Shown here: piece after piece, positions 48,664-58,032 of the stretch
Numbering within the stretch: position 1 is the first letter of the stretch
How the letters are laid out: every line of letters starts with the position of its first letter
Origin: an uncultured Eubacteriales bacterium
Lineage (GTDB): Bacteria > Bacillota > Clostridia > Oscillospirales > Oscillospiraceae
Assembly (NCBI GenBank): GCA_949296115.1
Contig: CASFNR010000001.1
Span: 124,001 to 188,000 of the forward strand
Direction of reading: 5' to 3'
Length of the DNA stretch: 64,000 nt
Notes under the pieces: generated by a model
What the model was told of the DNA's origin: nothing
The model's database searches: none
The model's input: only the letters and a program-made list of their open reading frames with translations
Program-made: the position numbers and the translations under genes

Positions 48664-50604
48664 TTACTCAGCGTCCTCCGCAGGCTGCTCCAGCAGAGCG
48701 CGGATGGACAGGGAGATACGCTTGTTCTCAGCGTCCACGTCGGTGATCTTCACCTTCACATCCTGACCCTCGGACAGCACATCCTCGGGCTTGCCGATGC
48801 GGCGGTCTGCAATCTGGGAGATGTGGATCAGGCCGTCCACACCGGGCAGGATCTCAGCAAAAGCGCCGAAGGTCATCAGCTTCACAACCTTGGCATCCAC
48901 CACATCGCCAACACTGTACTTGGCCATGAACTGGTTCCAGGGGTTCATCTCGGCAGTCTTATAGCCCAGAGAAATCTTATGCTTCTCGGGGTCAAAGGAG
49001 ATGACGTAAACGTCGATCTCGTCGCCAACCTTCACCACATCGGCAGGGGTCTTGATCCGGTTCCAGCTCAGCTCGGAAACATGCACCATGCCGTCCACGC
49101 CGCCGATGTCAACAAAGGCACCGTAGGAAGTCAGAGACTTCACAACGCCATGATACTTCTTGCCATTCTCAATCTCAGCCCAAATCTTCTCCTGGGCAGC
49201 CTTGCGGGCCTCGGAGGTCACGGCACGGATGGAGCCGATGACACGGCGGCGGGCACGGTTTACCTCGGTGATCTTCATCTGGACAGTCTTGCCCACCATG
49301 GAGCTCATGTCGCCGCCCTTGGCGATGCCGGACTGGGAAGCGGGAATAAAGACACGGATGCCCTTCACGTTGGCAACCAGGCCGCCCTTGTTCTCCTCGG
49401 TGATGGTGCCTTCCACAGTGGTCTTTTCCTCCACCCAGGAAGCCATCTCATCCCAAACCTTCAGGCCGTCCAGCTTCTTCTTGGACAGCTGCACGGTGCC
49501 TTCCTGGTCGTTCACACGAACCACAAAGACCTCGATCTCGTCGCCCACCTTCAGAACGTCCTCCGGCTTCACGGAAGGATCGGTGCTGACTTCGTCGTAG
49601 GGGATGTAACCGGCATGCTTGGTGCCCAGATCAACCTGGACCTCGGTATTGCCGATGCCTGTAACGATGCCCGTAACCTTATCTCCTGTATTTAAAGTTT
49701 TGATGGACTGCTCCAGAAGTTCGGCAAAGCTCTCCTCCTGCACAGCCTCAACATTCGTAATTTCGCTCATCGTCTTATTGACCTCCTTTATAATCCACGC
49801 CGGCGTCGACGCACCGGCTGTGATCCCAACATCGGTGACACCGCGAAAATCCTCCGGTTTCAGCTCACCGGCATGATCCACCAGGAAAACCTGGCTGCAG
49901 TGTTCTCGGCAAATCATAGCGAGACGGCCTGTGTTGGAACTTTTGGGGTCTCCGACAACAACCATGGCCTGACAAGATTGGCTTAATTCCGCTGCTTCGC
50001 TTTGCCTATACTCAGTTGCTCTACATATTGTATCAAAAATTTTCAAGTTAGTAAACTGTTTTTTTGCAAAATCAACGCACGATTTCCACAAAAATTCCGT
50101 GGATGTGGTCTGTGAAACCATGCATATCGCCAAATTTTTAAGATTTTCTTGCGATTGCGCCCAGTTCTCCAGGGCTTCCTTGCTCTCAAAAACGCGGCAG
50201 TCCCTGCACCAGCCCGCAATTCCCACAACCTCCGGGTGCGTGGGAGTTCCAATGATCACCGGAAGCCTCCCCTCTGCTTCCGCCCGGCTGACAATGGTGT
50301 GAATGCGCTTGACAAAGGGACAGGTGGCGTCAATGGTCTCCACCCCCCGCCGCTCCAATTCCTCATAGACGACCTTTGTCACGCCATGGGAACGGATAAT
50401 CACCGTGTCCCCGGGCTGCGCCTGTTCCGGGCGGTCAATCACATGGACGCCCATTTCCTCAAAGTGACGCACCACATGGCTGTTGTGGATAATGGGTCCC
50501 AGGGTACACACCCGTTTTCCCGCCTGAGCCGCCTGCTCCACAATTTCCACCGCACGGCTGACGCCGAAGCAGAAGCCCGCACTCTTGGCAATCCGAACAC
50601 TCAT
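48664..50604 (-). CDS. ispH: IspH (HMBPP reductase) fused to ribosomal protein S1
   Basis: Fusion of 646 residues. Residues 1-280 are IspH, the last step of the MEP isoprenoid pathway. Its three [4Fe-4S] cysteines are Cys-12 (SAGFCFG), Cys-95 (DATCPFV) and Cys-194 (FDTICRA), with conserved IIHNSHVV and RSHGV. Residues ~305-635 hold four S1 RNA-binding domains; the third has SLTSYGAFVDIGGVDGMVHV. This fusion is well known in Clostridia. The last repeats are the most S1-like, so the protein may act on ribosomes as well. The start overlaps the cmk stop by 4 bp. Confidence 0.97.
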   Translation of the reverse strand: MSVRIAKSAGFCFGVSRAVEIVEQAAQAGKRVCTLGPIIHNSHVVRHFEEMGVHVIDRPEQAQPGDTVIIRSHGVTKVVYEELERRGVETIDATCPFVKRIHTIVSRAEAEGRLPVIIGTPTHPEVVGIAGWCRDCRVFESKEALENWAQSQENLKNLAICMVSQTTSTEFLWKSCVDFAKKQFTNLKIFDTICRATEYRQSEAAELSQSCQAMVVVGDPKSSNTGRLAMICREHCSQVFLVDHAGELKPEDFRGVTDVGITAGASTPAWIIKEVNKTMSEITNVEAVQEESFAELLEQSIKTLNTGDKVTGIVTGIGNTEVQVDLGTKHAGYIPYDEVSTDPSVKPEDVLKVGDEIEVFVVRVNDQEGTVQLSKKKLDGLKVWDEMASWVEEKTTVEGTITEENKGGLVANVKGIRVFIPASQSGIAKGGDMSSMVGKTVQMKITEVNRARRRVIGSIRAVTSEARKAAQEKIWAEIENGKKYHGVVKSLTSYGAFVDIGGVDGMVHVSELSWNRIKTPADVVKVGDEIDVYVISFDPEKHKISLGYKTAEMNPWNQFMAKYSVGDVVDAKVVKLMTFGAFAEILPGVDGLIHISQIADRRIGKPEDVLSEGQDVKVKITDVDAENKRISLSIRALLEQPAEDAE

Positions 50605-51218
50605 TGGGTATCCACCTTGATGGAATCCCGGGCCATCTTCAGGGGGGCAATTTCCCGATGGGTGTCCTGATAGTCCCGCTGCTGAATTTCCTTCAGGATC
50701 TTCGCAAAGTCTGCCTTCTCCCCCCGGGCCAGCAGTTCTTTTGTCCTCCGCTCCGCCCGGATTTCCGGAGTAGCGGTCAGGAAAATCTTCACCGTCGCCT
50801 TGGGCAGCACAACGGTTCCGATGTCCCGGCCATCCATGATGACGTTATGCTTTCTGGCTACCTCCCGCTGCATATCCAGCAGCAGCTCCCGGACCAGGGG
50901 CTGGGCGGACACCAGGCTGGCCTTCTGGGAGATTTCCTGGCTGCGGATGTCTCCGGTCACATCCATCCCGTTCATTATCATGTGCTGCACACCGTCTGCA
51001 TCGTATTCCATGCCGATGGTCAGCTCATCAATATACCGGGCAATGCCGTCGGCATCCTTGGGGCTGATCCCCCACAGGTCGAAGAAATAGGCCACTGTCC
51101 GGTAAATCGCACCGGTATCCACATAATAATATCCCAATTCCTGGGCCAGCCGCCGGGCAATGGTGCTCTTCCCCGCTCCGGCAGGGCCGTCAATGGCAAT
51201 GGAAATCTTTTTTTCCAT
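50601..51218 (-). CDS. cmk: Cytidylate kinase
   Basis: CMP/dCMP kinase of 205 residues with Walker A IAIDGPAGAGKSTIARRLA, YYYVDTGAIYRTVAYF, MDGRDIGTVVLPKA and RAERRTKEL. The ATG at 51218 follows AAAGGA. cmk upstream of ispH-rpsA is a frequent order in Clostridia. Confidence 0.97.
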   Translation of the reverse strand: MEKKISIAIDGPAGAGKSTIARRLAQELGYYYVDTGAIYRTVAYFFDLWGISPKDADGIARYIDELTIGMEYDADGVQHMIMNGMDVTGDIRSQEISQKASLVSAQPLVRELLLDMQREVARKHNVIMDGRDIGTVVLPKATVKIFLTATPEIRAERRTKELLARGEKADFAKILKEIQQRDYQDTHREIAPLKMARDSIKVDTQ

Positions 51219-51249
51219 ATGTAGTTCCTTTCTGAATATCACAAGAATT

Positions 51250-52290
51250 CTAGTCTGCCTGTTTCCGGCGGAGTTTGGCAAGCGCCTCCGCCTCCTGCCG
51301 GACCACTTCCTGGGCGGACAGACCAAGCCGCTTTCCGGTTTCCTCCGGCGTCAGCGGCGGTTTTCCCTCCAATCCGAAGCGAAGCGTCAGCAGACGGGCC
51401 TGCTTTTCGTCCAATCCGGACAGGAGATCCAGAATCCGTGCCCGGCTCTGGAACGCAGCCGTATCTTCCACCGCCTGGTCCTGTTCCTTTTCCTCCGGTT
51501 CTTCCGGCTGCTTCATCTGGGCCATCAGACGTGCATCATCCACCATCTTCCGCAGAGACTCCGCCTCTTCCTGACTGATATGCATTTGCCAGGCAATCTC
51601 TTCCAGAGTAGGATTGCGTCCAAGTTCGCTGAGCAGGCGTTCATCCACCTGACGGTAATCCTCCATCCCTTGGCGGGCCTTCTGACCAACGCCGTTCGCC
51701 CGTGCCTGAAGCGCCACTGCCTTGGCCATATAGAATCGAATCCAGTGGTCCCGCTGCTGAGAATAGGCGCCGCCTGTGTAGCCGCTCACAGCCTTCCACA
51801 ACCCCAGGCTGCCCTCCTGAATCAGGTCCAGCAGGAAAATTCCATAGCCGGTGAATGTCCGGGCAAGTTCCAGCACCCGGGACAGGCCCAGATTGGTCAG
51901 CTGCTCCTGTGCCCGGAAATCCCCACCGGCGGCCTCCCGGGCCAGAACCTGCTCATCTCCAAAGGCAGGCGTGGCAGCCACTTCCTCCAAATACAGCCGC
52001 AGAGGGTCGTTGGGTTCCAGCTGATCCGCCGCAATGCCGGTTTTGCTCATCTCCATCTCCTGGAGCAGCCGGGCCGTAGCCTCTCCAGCCGCTTTCACCC
52101 GGGGAAGATCCGACACATCCAGTTCCAAATTCCTGGTTTCCATCGTCAGGAATGCGTCTTCTACCGCGTCCTCTCCTTCATCCTCCAGCAGCACCAGCAG
52201 ATTGGCCGCAGACACCTTTGCGCCGGGGCGAAGGTCATTCAAGAGCATCTCCCAGGGAGCATCTTCAAAAGAAATATCCAATTCATTCAT
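51250..52290 (-). CDS. Degenerate sigma-70-like protein with region-1.1-like N-terminus
   Basis: Protein of 346 residues. Residues ~10-62 resemble sigma region 1.1 (LNDLRPGAKVSAANLLVLLE, DAVEDAF). DPLRLYLEEVAATPAF (95-110) is region 1.2-like, and LLDLIQEGSLGLWKAV (153-168) is a clear region 2.2. The following promoter-melting and -10-contact segment is replaced by AYSQQRDHWIRFYMAKAV. Region 3 is partly kept, and region 4 ends without a clear helix-turn-helix. The start overlaps the stop of the canonical sigma gene (ATGAATGA) behind GGAGG, so the two are co-translated. It may be a sigma partner or regulator, or a decaying paralogue. Confidence 0.8.
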   Translation of the reverse strand: MNELDISFEDAPWEMLLNDLRPGAKVSAANLLVLLEDEGEDAVEDAFLTMETRNLELDVSDLPRVKAAGEATARLLQEMEMSKTGIAADQLEPNDPLRLYLEEVAATPAFGDEQVLAREAAGGDFRAQEQLTNLGLSRVLELARTFTGYGIFLLDLIQEGSLGLWKAVSGYTGGAYSQQRDHWIRFYMAKAVALQARANGVGQKARQGMEDYRQVDERLLSELGRNPTLEEIAWQMHISQEEAESLRKMVDDARLMAQMKQPEEPEEKEQDQAVEDTAAFQSRARILDLLSGLDEKQARLLTLRFGLEGKPPLTPEETGKRLGLSAQEVVRQEAEALAKLRRKQAD

Positions 52291-53155
52291 TGAGAAAATC
52301 CTCCAATCCCAGGCTCGCCCCGTTTTTCTGAAGCTTTTCCATGGCTTGACGCTCAATCTGCCGGACCCGTTCTTTGGAAATTCCCAGACGTTTCCCAATA
52401 TCCTCCAGGGAATAGCTGGTCCCGTCCTCCATTCCAAAATGCAGGCGCAGGATCTCCTGCTGGCGGCTGGTCAAGGTGGACAGCAGCGTGTCCAGCGTAT
52501 GTTCCAGCTCCTGCCGCACCAGCGTCTCATAGGGCTGGGGCGCCTGAATGTCCTCCACCAGAGATTGCAGCGCTCCATCTTCATCTGCCCCAACGGGCAC
52601 ATCCAGAGAACACACATCCGGCATCAATTTCTTCAATTCCAGCACCTTGTCCCGGGGCAAGCCGCTTCTCTGCGCAACCTGATCCACTGTAGGCTCTTCC
52701 CCGTTCTCCTGGCGGAGCGCCGTTTCCGCCATCTGAATCTTCCGGATTCTCTCCGCCGTATGTAGCGGCACACGGATAGGCCCCGCGTGGTTCATCAGGC
52801 AGCGGGTTACCCCTTGCCGAATCCATTTCGTGGCATAGGTGGAAAATCGATAATCCCGGGTATAATCAAACTTTCGGGCGGCTGCCAGCAGGCCGATGCT
52901 TCCCTCCTGGATCAGGTCCAGCAGGCCTACGCCTCGTCCGGCATATTCCCGCGCAACGGAAACAACCAAGCGGAGATTGGAATTCACCATTTGCCGAATG
53001 GCATCTTCATCCCCCGCCGCACAGCGCTTTGCCAGATCCCGCTCTTCTTCCGGGGTAAGCCGGGGGTATTCCCGGATTTCCCGCAGGAATTGGCGGACAT
53101 CATCTTCCCCCGCGCTCACCGGGGTATCCGTTTGCTTATCGATCAGTTCTGTCAT
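52283..53155 (-). CDS. Sigma-70 family RNA polymerase sigma factor (SigA/RpoD-like, short)
   Basis: Sigma factor of 290 residues. Region 1.2 is DDVRQFLREIREYPRLTPEE, region 2 is LLDLIQEGSIGLLAAARKFD with YRFSTYATKWIRQGVTR, and region 3 starts IRVPLHTAERIRKIQ. Region 4.2 is YSLEDIGKRLGISKERVRQI. Region 1.1 is absent and the protein is shorter than typical SigA, so it could be the primary factor of this lineage or a group 2 factor. The dnaG-sigma order is the classic macromolecular-synthesis operon. The start overlaps the dnaG stop by 4 bp. Confidence 0.92.
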   Translation of the reverse strand: MTELIDKQTDTPVSAGEDDVRQFLREIREYPRLTPEEERDLAKRCAAGDEDAIRQMVNSNLRLVVSVAREYAGRGVGLLDLIQEGSIGLLAAARKFDYTRDYRFSTYATKWIRQGVTRCLMNHAGPIRVPLHTAERIRKIQMAETALRQENGEEPTVDQVAQRSGLPRDKVLELKKLMPDVCSLDVPVGADEDGALQSLVEDIQAPQPYETLVRQELEHTLDTLLSTLTSRQQEILRLHFGMEDGTSYSLEDIGKRLGISKERVRQIERQAMEKLQKNGASLGLEDFLNE

Positions 53156-54906
53156 TGCCTGTATCCTTTTCGTTTCTTCAAACTATCCCGCATTGCCATC
53201 AAATCATCCTTTGATTTGACCGCAGCGGCCTGATGTTCCCGCAGAACGGTTTCCACACAGTCCCTGAGGGCTTCCTCGTTCACTGGGCCGGTCTGCCGCT
53301 GGGCAATTCCGGCAATGTGGGACATTTCCTCCGGCGTCAGTTCTTCCAGTCCGCTCAGGGATACCTCGAATCCCTGGCTGTGCCGCTGGGACAGCTGACG
53401 GAATACACTGCCCAGCAGTTCTGAGGAGAACATCTCCGGCTGAAGCTGAGGGATTTGCTCCAGCAGCGCCGGCTCCTTCAAAATCTGTCCCAGGATTTGC
53501 TCCTCCGCCATGGCGGATTTCAGGTTATCATAGCGGATATTCCGGCTTTTGGGCTGAAGCGCCCGGGCAGGCGCCAGGTCAATCTTCTCCTGCTGCTTCT
53601 TCTCCCGGGCGATGCGGCGCTTCCTGGCCCGGTCCACTTCCAGCCGCATGGCCTCCATGCTGATTCCCGCAGCCTCCGCCACCCGTCCGGAGTAGACCTC
53701 CCGCTGGACCGCACTGGACAGCGTTCCCACCAGCTCCGCCGACTCCTGAAGAAATTTTACCTTTTGGTCATCATCCTGCAAATCATAGTTCCGGGCAATG
53801 GCTTTCAGCTGATACTCCACCCGATTGGAGGATTCTTCCAGCAAAAGCTTAAACCGGTCAGCCCCGAACTTCTTCAGGAACTCATCCGGGTCCTTGGCAT
53901 CCCGCATTTGCAGGACCTTCACCTGCAGCCCCGCCCGCTCCAAAATCGGAATGGCCCGCTGGGTTGCATTCTGGCCTGCCGTGTCCCCGTCATAAATGAG
54001 CACAACCTGATCGGTGTACTTGCTCAGCAGTGTGGCGCCGTCCTCCGTCAGGGCCGTCCCCAGGGAGGCCACGGCACAGTCAAAGCCATATTGGTGCAGG
54101 GCGATGGCATCCATATACCCCTCCACCAGAATCAGGTAGCCCAGTTTGCTCTTCTTTGCCAGATTCAAAGCGAACAGATTCTTCCGCTTGTTGAAAATCA
54201 GGGTTTCAGGGGAATTCAGATATTTTGCGGCAGACTTGTCTTTGTCACTCATAATCCGTCCGCCAAAGCCGATCACATTGCCCCGGACATCGATAATCGG
54301 GAACATCAGCCGGTCCCGGAAACGATCAAACAGATTTCCGTTTTTCCGGGAAACCGTCACCAGTCCCGAATCCCGCAGTTCCTGGTCCGTGTAACCCTTT
54401 CTCCGCAGGGCATCCGTCAGGTTCGACCAGCTGTCCGGCGCATAACCGATGCCAAAGCGAATGAGGGTTCCTTTCGTCATGCCCCGCCCCAATGCATAGC
54501 TCAGTGCATCCTTCCCGGCGGGGGCATACAGCTGGTCGTAAAAAAAACGGGCCGCCTCCTTGTGGAGCGCCCAAAGCCGCTCCTGCTGACGATAGCGGCT
54601 CTGGTACCGCTCATCCTCCGGAACTTCCATTCCCGCCCGCTTGGCCAGGGCGCGGACGGCGTCCGGATAGCTCAGCCCCTCAATTTCCATTTCGAAATTG
54701 ATGACGCTGCCCCCCTTGTGACAGCCAAAGCAATAATAGATTCCCTTCTCCGGGGAAACCGAGAAAGAAGCGGTCTTTTCCCCATGAAAAGGGCACAGGC
54801 CGAACAGGTTGGAGCCGGAGCGCTTCAGGCGCACATACTCCCCAACCACGTCCTCAATTGGATTGCGTGCGGTCAGCTCATCTAAAAATCCAGGTGGAAA
54901 AGCCAT
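53152..54906 (-). CDS. dnaG: DNA primase
   Basis: Primase of 584 residues that makes RNA primers for replication. The zinc-binding domain has CPFHGEKTASFSVSPEKGIY then YCFGCHKGG. The core has SLGTALTEDGATLL and the TOPRIM motifs LVEGYMDAIALHQYG and YDGDTAGQNA. A C-terminal DnaB-interacting region follows. The ATG at 54906 follows AAGGAAG and matches the usual N-terminus FLDELTARNPIEDVV. It is encoded between dgt and the sigma factor. Confidence 0.97.
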   Translation of the reverse strand: MAFPPGFLDELTARNPIEDVVGEYVRLKRSGSNLFGLCPFHGEKTASFSVSPEKGIYYCFGCHKGGSVINFEMEIEGLSYPDAVRALAKRAGMEVPEDERYQSRYRQQERLWALHKEAARFFYDQLYAPAGKDALSYALGRGMTKGTLIRFGIGYAPDSWSNLTDALRRKGYTDQELRDSGLVTVSRKNGNLFDRFRDRLMFPIIDVRGNVIGFGGRIMSDKDKSAAKYLNSPETLIFNKRKNLFALNLAKKSKLGYLILVEGYMDAIALHQYGFDCAVASLGTALTEDGATLLSKYTDQVVLIYDGDTAGQNATQRAIPILERAGLQVKVLQMRDAKDPDEFLKKFGADRFKLLLEESSNRVEYQLKAIARNYDLQDDDQKVKFLQESAELVGTLSSAVQREVYSGRVAEAAGISMEAMRLEVDRARKRRIAREKKQQEKIDLAPARALQPKSRNIRYDNLKSAMAEEQILGQILKEPALLEQIPQLQPEMFSSELLGSVFRQLSQRHSQGFEVSLSGLEELTPEEMSHIAGIAQRQTGPVNEEALRDCVETVLREHQAAAVKSKDDLMAMRDSLKKRKGYRQ

Positions 54907-54956
54907 ACTTCCTTCTCTTTTCTGAAATGAAACATATTCGCAGATATTATAGCACA

Positions 54957-55970
54957 TCATCCCCGGACATTCCAGCCCATGGGGATGAAAATTTCTGTAT
55001 ATTTGTCAACGGCATAGTTATCTGTCATTCCGGCAATATAGTCACACACTGTCCGTTCCATTCCGTCGAAACTCAGCTGCGGCTGGAAGTCCTCCGGCAG
55101 CGCCTGGGGATGGGCGCTGTAATACTCAAACAGCCGGGTCAGCATGGCCTTGGCCTTGCCCTCCTCCCCTTTTGCCACCGGGTTGCGGTAAACCCGCTCA
55201 AACATGAACGAGCGCAGGTCCTTCAGCGCCTTGTCCACTTCCGGAGACAGGCATACCTCCCCCGCCTCCCGGGAAACCCGGATGGCATCCGTGACCAGGG
55301 TGTTGATCCGGGCGCTGTGGGTATGCCCCAGCACATCGGAGATCGCCTTGGGGATGTCCTCATTCTCCAGAATGCCCGCCCGGATGGCATCGTCGATGTC
55401 ATGATTGACATAGGCAATCTGGTCGGAGCGGCGGACAATCTGCCCCTCTAAAGTCTCCGTCCATTTGGGGCCGGTGTGCATGAGAATGCCCATGCGCACC
55501 TCATAGGTCAGATTCAGTCCCTGGCCGTCCTTTTCCAGAAAGTCCACCACCCGCAGGCTCTGTTCATTGTGGCGGAAGGGCTTTCCCAGGCACTGGCTCA
55601 AGGCCGCCTCGCCTGCATGACCGAAGGGCGTATGGCCCAGGTCATGCCCCATGGCAATGGCTTCCGCCAGGTCTTCGTTCAGGCCCAAGGCGCGGGTGAT
55701 GGTGCCGGCGATCCGGGACACCTCCAGGGTGTGGGTCATCCGGGTCCGGTAGTGGTCCCCCTCCGGGCGGAGGAAGACCTGGGTTTTATGCATCAGCCTG
55801 CGGAAAGCCTTGCTATGTACAATCCGGTCAATATCCCGCTGATAGCAGGTTCGCACATCCTGCTCCCGGGGTTCCTCATACCGGGGTCTGCCCCGGCTCT
55901 GGTCCGCAAACGCCGCCAACGGATTCAGCCGTCTGTGCTCCTGATACTCAATTTCCTCCCGGACCGTCAT
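54957..55970 (-). CDS. dgt: Deoxyguanosinetriphosphate triphosphohydrolase-like HD protein
   Basis: HD-domain dNTPase-like protein of 337 residues. SKAFRRLMHKTQVF and the metal-binding RMTHTLEVSRIAGTI, AMGHDLGHTPFGHAGE and DQIAYVNHDIDDA motifs define the family. Such proteins remove triphosphate from dNTPs. The gene begins at ATG 55970 and is linked to dnaG and the sigma gene, a common clostridial arrangement that fits nucleotide-pool control at replication. Confidence 0.95.
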   Translation of the reverse strand: MTVREEIEYQEHRRLNPLAAFADQSRGRPRYEEPREQDVRTCYQRDIDRIVHSKAFRRLMHKTQVFLRPEGDHYRTRMTHTLEVSRIAGTITRALGLNEDLAEAIAMGHDLGHTPFGHAGEAALSQCLGKPFRHNEQSLRVVDFLEKDGQGLNLTYEVRMGILMHTGPKWTETLEGQIVRRSDQIAYVNHDIDDAIRAGILENEDIPKAISDVLGHTHSARINTLVTDAIRVSREAGEVCLSPEVDKALKDLRSFMFERVYRNPVAKGEEGKAKAMLTRLFEYYSAHPQALPEDFQPQLSFDGMERTVCDYIAGMTDNYAVDKYTEIFIPMGWNVRG

Positions 55971-55983
55971 TTTCTTTTCCCCC

Positions 55984-56616
55984 TTATGTATCCGCCACCG
56001 GGAACGCCCGGTATTCCTGTCCAATCTCCATTGCGTCCACCGTTCCGGCGGTCAAGTCGGTCAACCGTTCCAAGAAAGGCTGCGCCTGTTTCTCCGGGAA
56101 CAGCAGCTCCAGCTCCACTTCTGCACCAAACTCGGTCTGGCGGATGATTCCGCCAAAGGCGCTGACCTCCAGCCGCACCCGCTCGTAATATGGATAGGGA
56201 CACGGCACATACAGGGCGGTCCAGACACGCTTCATGGATTTCCCGGCGGCATCCACCCCAATCTTCGCCCCTTTGGTGTAGGCCCGGACCAGGCCGCCTG
56301 CACCCAGGAGAATGCCCCCAAAATAGCGGGTCACCACACATACCACGTTAAACAGCCCTTCCCGCTGCAAAACCTGGAGCATGGGCATTCCGGCAGTGCC
56401 CCCCGGCTCTCCGTCGTCAGAAAACCGGACGGCCCCATCCCGGATGATATAAGCCCAGCAGTTATGGGTGGCGTCGTAATGCTGCTTTTTCATCTCCTGG
56501 ATTCGCTGAAGTGCTTCTTCTTCTGTTTCAACCGGCCAGACTCTGCCGATAAACCGTGACTTCTTCTCCACAAACTCATCCTGTCCGTATTGAGTCGGAA
56601 CCAGGTATTCGTCCAA
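55984..56616 (-). CDS. YigZ/IMPACT-family protein
   Basis: Protein of 210 residues with an N-terminal UPF0029/IMPACT domain (EFVEKKSRFIGRVWPVETEE, HNCWAYIIRDGAVRFSDDGE, GEPGGTAGMPMLQVL). A C-terminal DUF1949 ferredoxin-like domain follows. The family is conserved, and eukaryotic IMPACT regulates Gcn2, but the bacterial role is unclear. It lies 13 bp upstream of dgt and 3 bp downstream of hflX, in one run of genes. Confidence 0.93.
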   Translation of the reverse strand: MDEYLVPTQYGQDEFVEKKSRFIGRVWPVETEEEALQRIQEMKKQHYDATHNCWAYIIRDGAVRFSDDGEPGGTAGMPMLQVLQREGLFNVVCVVTRYFGGILLGAGGLVRAYTKGAKIGVDAAGKSMKRVWTALYVPCPYPYYERVRLEVSAFGGIIRQTEFGAEVELELLFPEKQAQPFLERLTDLTAGTVDAMEIGQEYRAFPVADT

Positions 56617-56619
56617 GGG

Positions 56620-57888
56620 TCAACACTCCTTCACCACATACTCCCGCAGTCTGCCGTAGAGAATCTCGTCCAGAACAGCATCCACCACAATTCCTTCTGC
56701 GGTATAATCCACGCTGTTCACCTGAGCGCCGTCGTGGAGCGTTTCCACCATGCCGCCCATGGAGTAGGGCAGCTGAAGCCGGACGTGATGCCGTGCATGA
56801 TTCAGCGCCTTTTCAATCGCCGCAAGCAGTCCATCCATGTTTTTCCCCTGGCTGGCTGAGATGGCTACAATGTTTTCTCCAAAAGGAATGTCCTCCGGGT
56901 AAACCAGGTCTGCCTTGTTATAGCAGCGCAGCACCGGAGTTTCCGGCTTTGCCAGTTTGGCAATCAGCTTTTCCACCACCGCAATGTGGTCCTCCCGATG
57001 GGGGTCGGATGCGTCGATCACATGCAGCAGCAAATCTGCATACTCCAGTTCTTCCAGTGTGGCATGGAAAGCATTGACCAGGTGGTGGGGAAGCTTTGCA
57101 ATGAATCCCACCGTATCGGACAGAATCACATCCAGGTTATCCGAAACCGTCAGCAGCCTGGAGGTGGTATCCAGGGTATCAAACAGCCGGTTGTTGGCAG
57201 GGATTCCCGCCCCTGTCAGCTGGTTCAGCAGAGTGGATTTTCCCGCATTGGTATAGCCCACGATGGCCACCACGGGGATGGAATTTTTCATTCTCCGTTC
57301 CCGCTGGACTCCCCGAACCTTGCGCACCTGCTCCAATTCCTGCTCCAGGCGGGTAATCCGCTCCCGGATGTGGCGCCGGTCCGATTCCAGCTTGGTTTCA
57401 CCGGGACCCCGGGTACCAATGCCGCCGCCCTGACGGCTCAGACTTTTTCCCATACCGGACAGCCGGGGCAGCAGATATTTATACTGGGCCAGTTCCACCT
57501 GAAGGCGGCCCTCCTTCGTCTTTGCCCGCTGGGCGAAAATATCCAGAATGAGCGCACTGCGGTCCAGCACCGGGACTCCGATGATTTCCTCCAGCGCCCG
57601 GATATTTCCCGGGGAAAGCTCATTGTCAAAAATAACCATGGTTGAGGCGGTGGCCTCTACCAGCATTTTTACCTCCAGGGCCTTTCCCTCCCCGATAAAG
57701 CTGTGAGAATCCGGTGTGTGACGATTTTGCAGCACCTTGCCGGTACAGAATCCCCCTGCCGTCTCCAGCAGCGCATCCAGCTCCTCCAGGGTTTCCTCTG
57801 TTGCAGTCTGCTCCTTGGTGAAGCAGTCCGCATTCAGTCCAACCAGAACCGCCCGCTCTTGAATCGATTTTTCAAAATTTGACTCCAT
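56620..57888 (-). CDS. hflX: Ribosome-associated GTPase HflX
   Basis: GTPase of 422 residues that splits stalled ribosomes. The N-terminal HflX domain has FDNELSPGNIRALEEIIG and VLDRSALILDIFAQRAKTKE, then a coiled linker GPGETKLESDRRHIRERI. The G domain has G1 GYTNAGKST, G3 DTVGFI and G4 NKAD. The ATG at 57888 follows GGGAGG. It heads the hflX-yigZ-dgt-dnaG-sigma run and has its own promoter. Confidence 0.96.
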   Translation of the reverse strand: MESNFEKSIQERAVLVGLNADCFTKEQTATEETLEELDALLETAGGFCTGKVLQNRHTPDSHSFIGEGKALEVKMLVEATASTMVIFDNELSPGNIRALEEIIGVPVLDRSALILDIFAQRAKTKEGRLQVELAQYKYLLPRLSGMGKSLSRQGGGIGTRGPGETKLESDRRHIRERITRLEQELEQVRKVRGVQRERRMKNSIPVVAIVGYTNAGKSTLLNQLTGAGIPANNRLFDTLDTTSRLLTVSDNLDVILSDTVGFIAKLPHHLVNAFHATLEELEYADLLLHVIDASDPHREDHIAVVEKLIAKLAKPETPVLRCYNKADLVYPEDIPFGENIVAISASQGKNMDGLLAAIEKALNHARHHVRLQLPYSMGGMVETLHDGAQVNSVDYTAEGIVVDAVLDEILYGRLREYVVKEC

Positions 57889-57928
57889 GTTACCTCCCAG
57901 GGCTATGCGCCCCCTGTCGCTTGTCCAT

Positions 57929-57958
57929 AGTATACCATATCCGCCCCGCTGGAAACAA
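57929..57958 (-). promoter_or_regulatory. Promoter of hflX
   Basis: On the minus strand, TTGTTT (57958-57953), an 18-bp spacer and TATACT (57934-57929). Confidence 0.6.
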
Positions 57959-57987
57959 CGGATCCCAACCCATTTTTTGAAAAGATA

Positions 57988-58023
57988 CAAAAAAATCCGC
58001 ACCACAAAACGTGGTGCGGATTT
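57988..58023 (-). terminator. Terminator of rpmE
   Basis: AAATCCGCACCAC (57993-58005) pairs perfectly with GTGGTGCGGATTT (58011-58023), followed on the minus strand by a TTTTTTT run. Confidence 0.9.
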
Positions 58024-58032
58024 GCAGGAACC

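Noticed and set aside
48664-50604. IspH-S1 fusion as a novel gene fusion or assembly error
   Set aside because: The fusion is well known in Clostridia, and the frame is continuous with complete domains on both sides.
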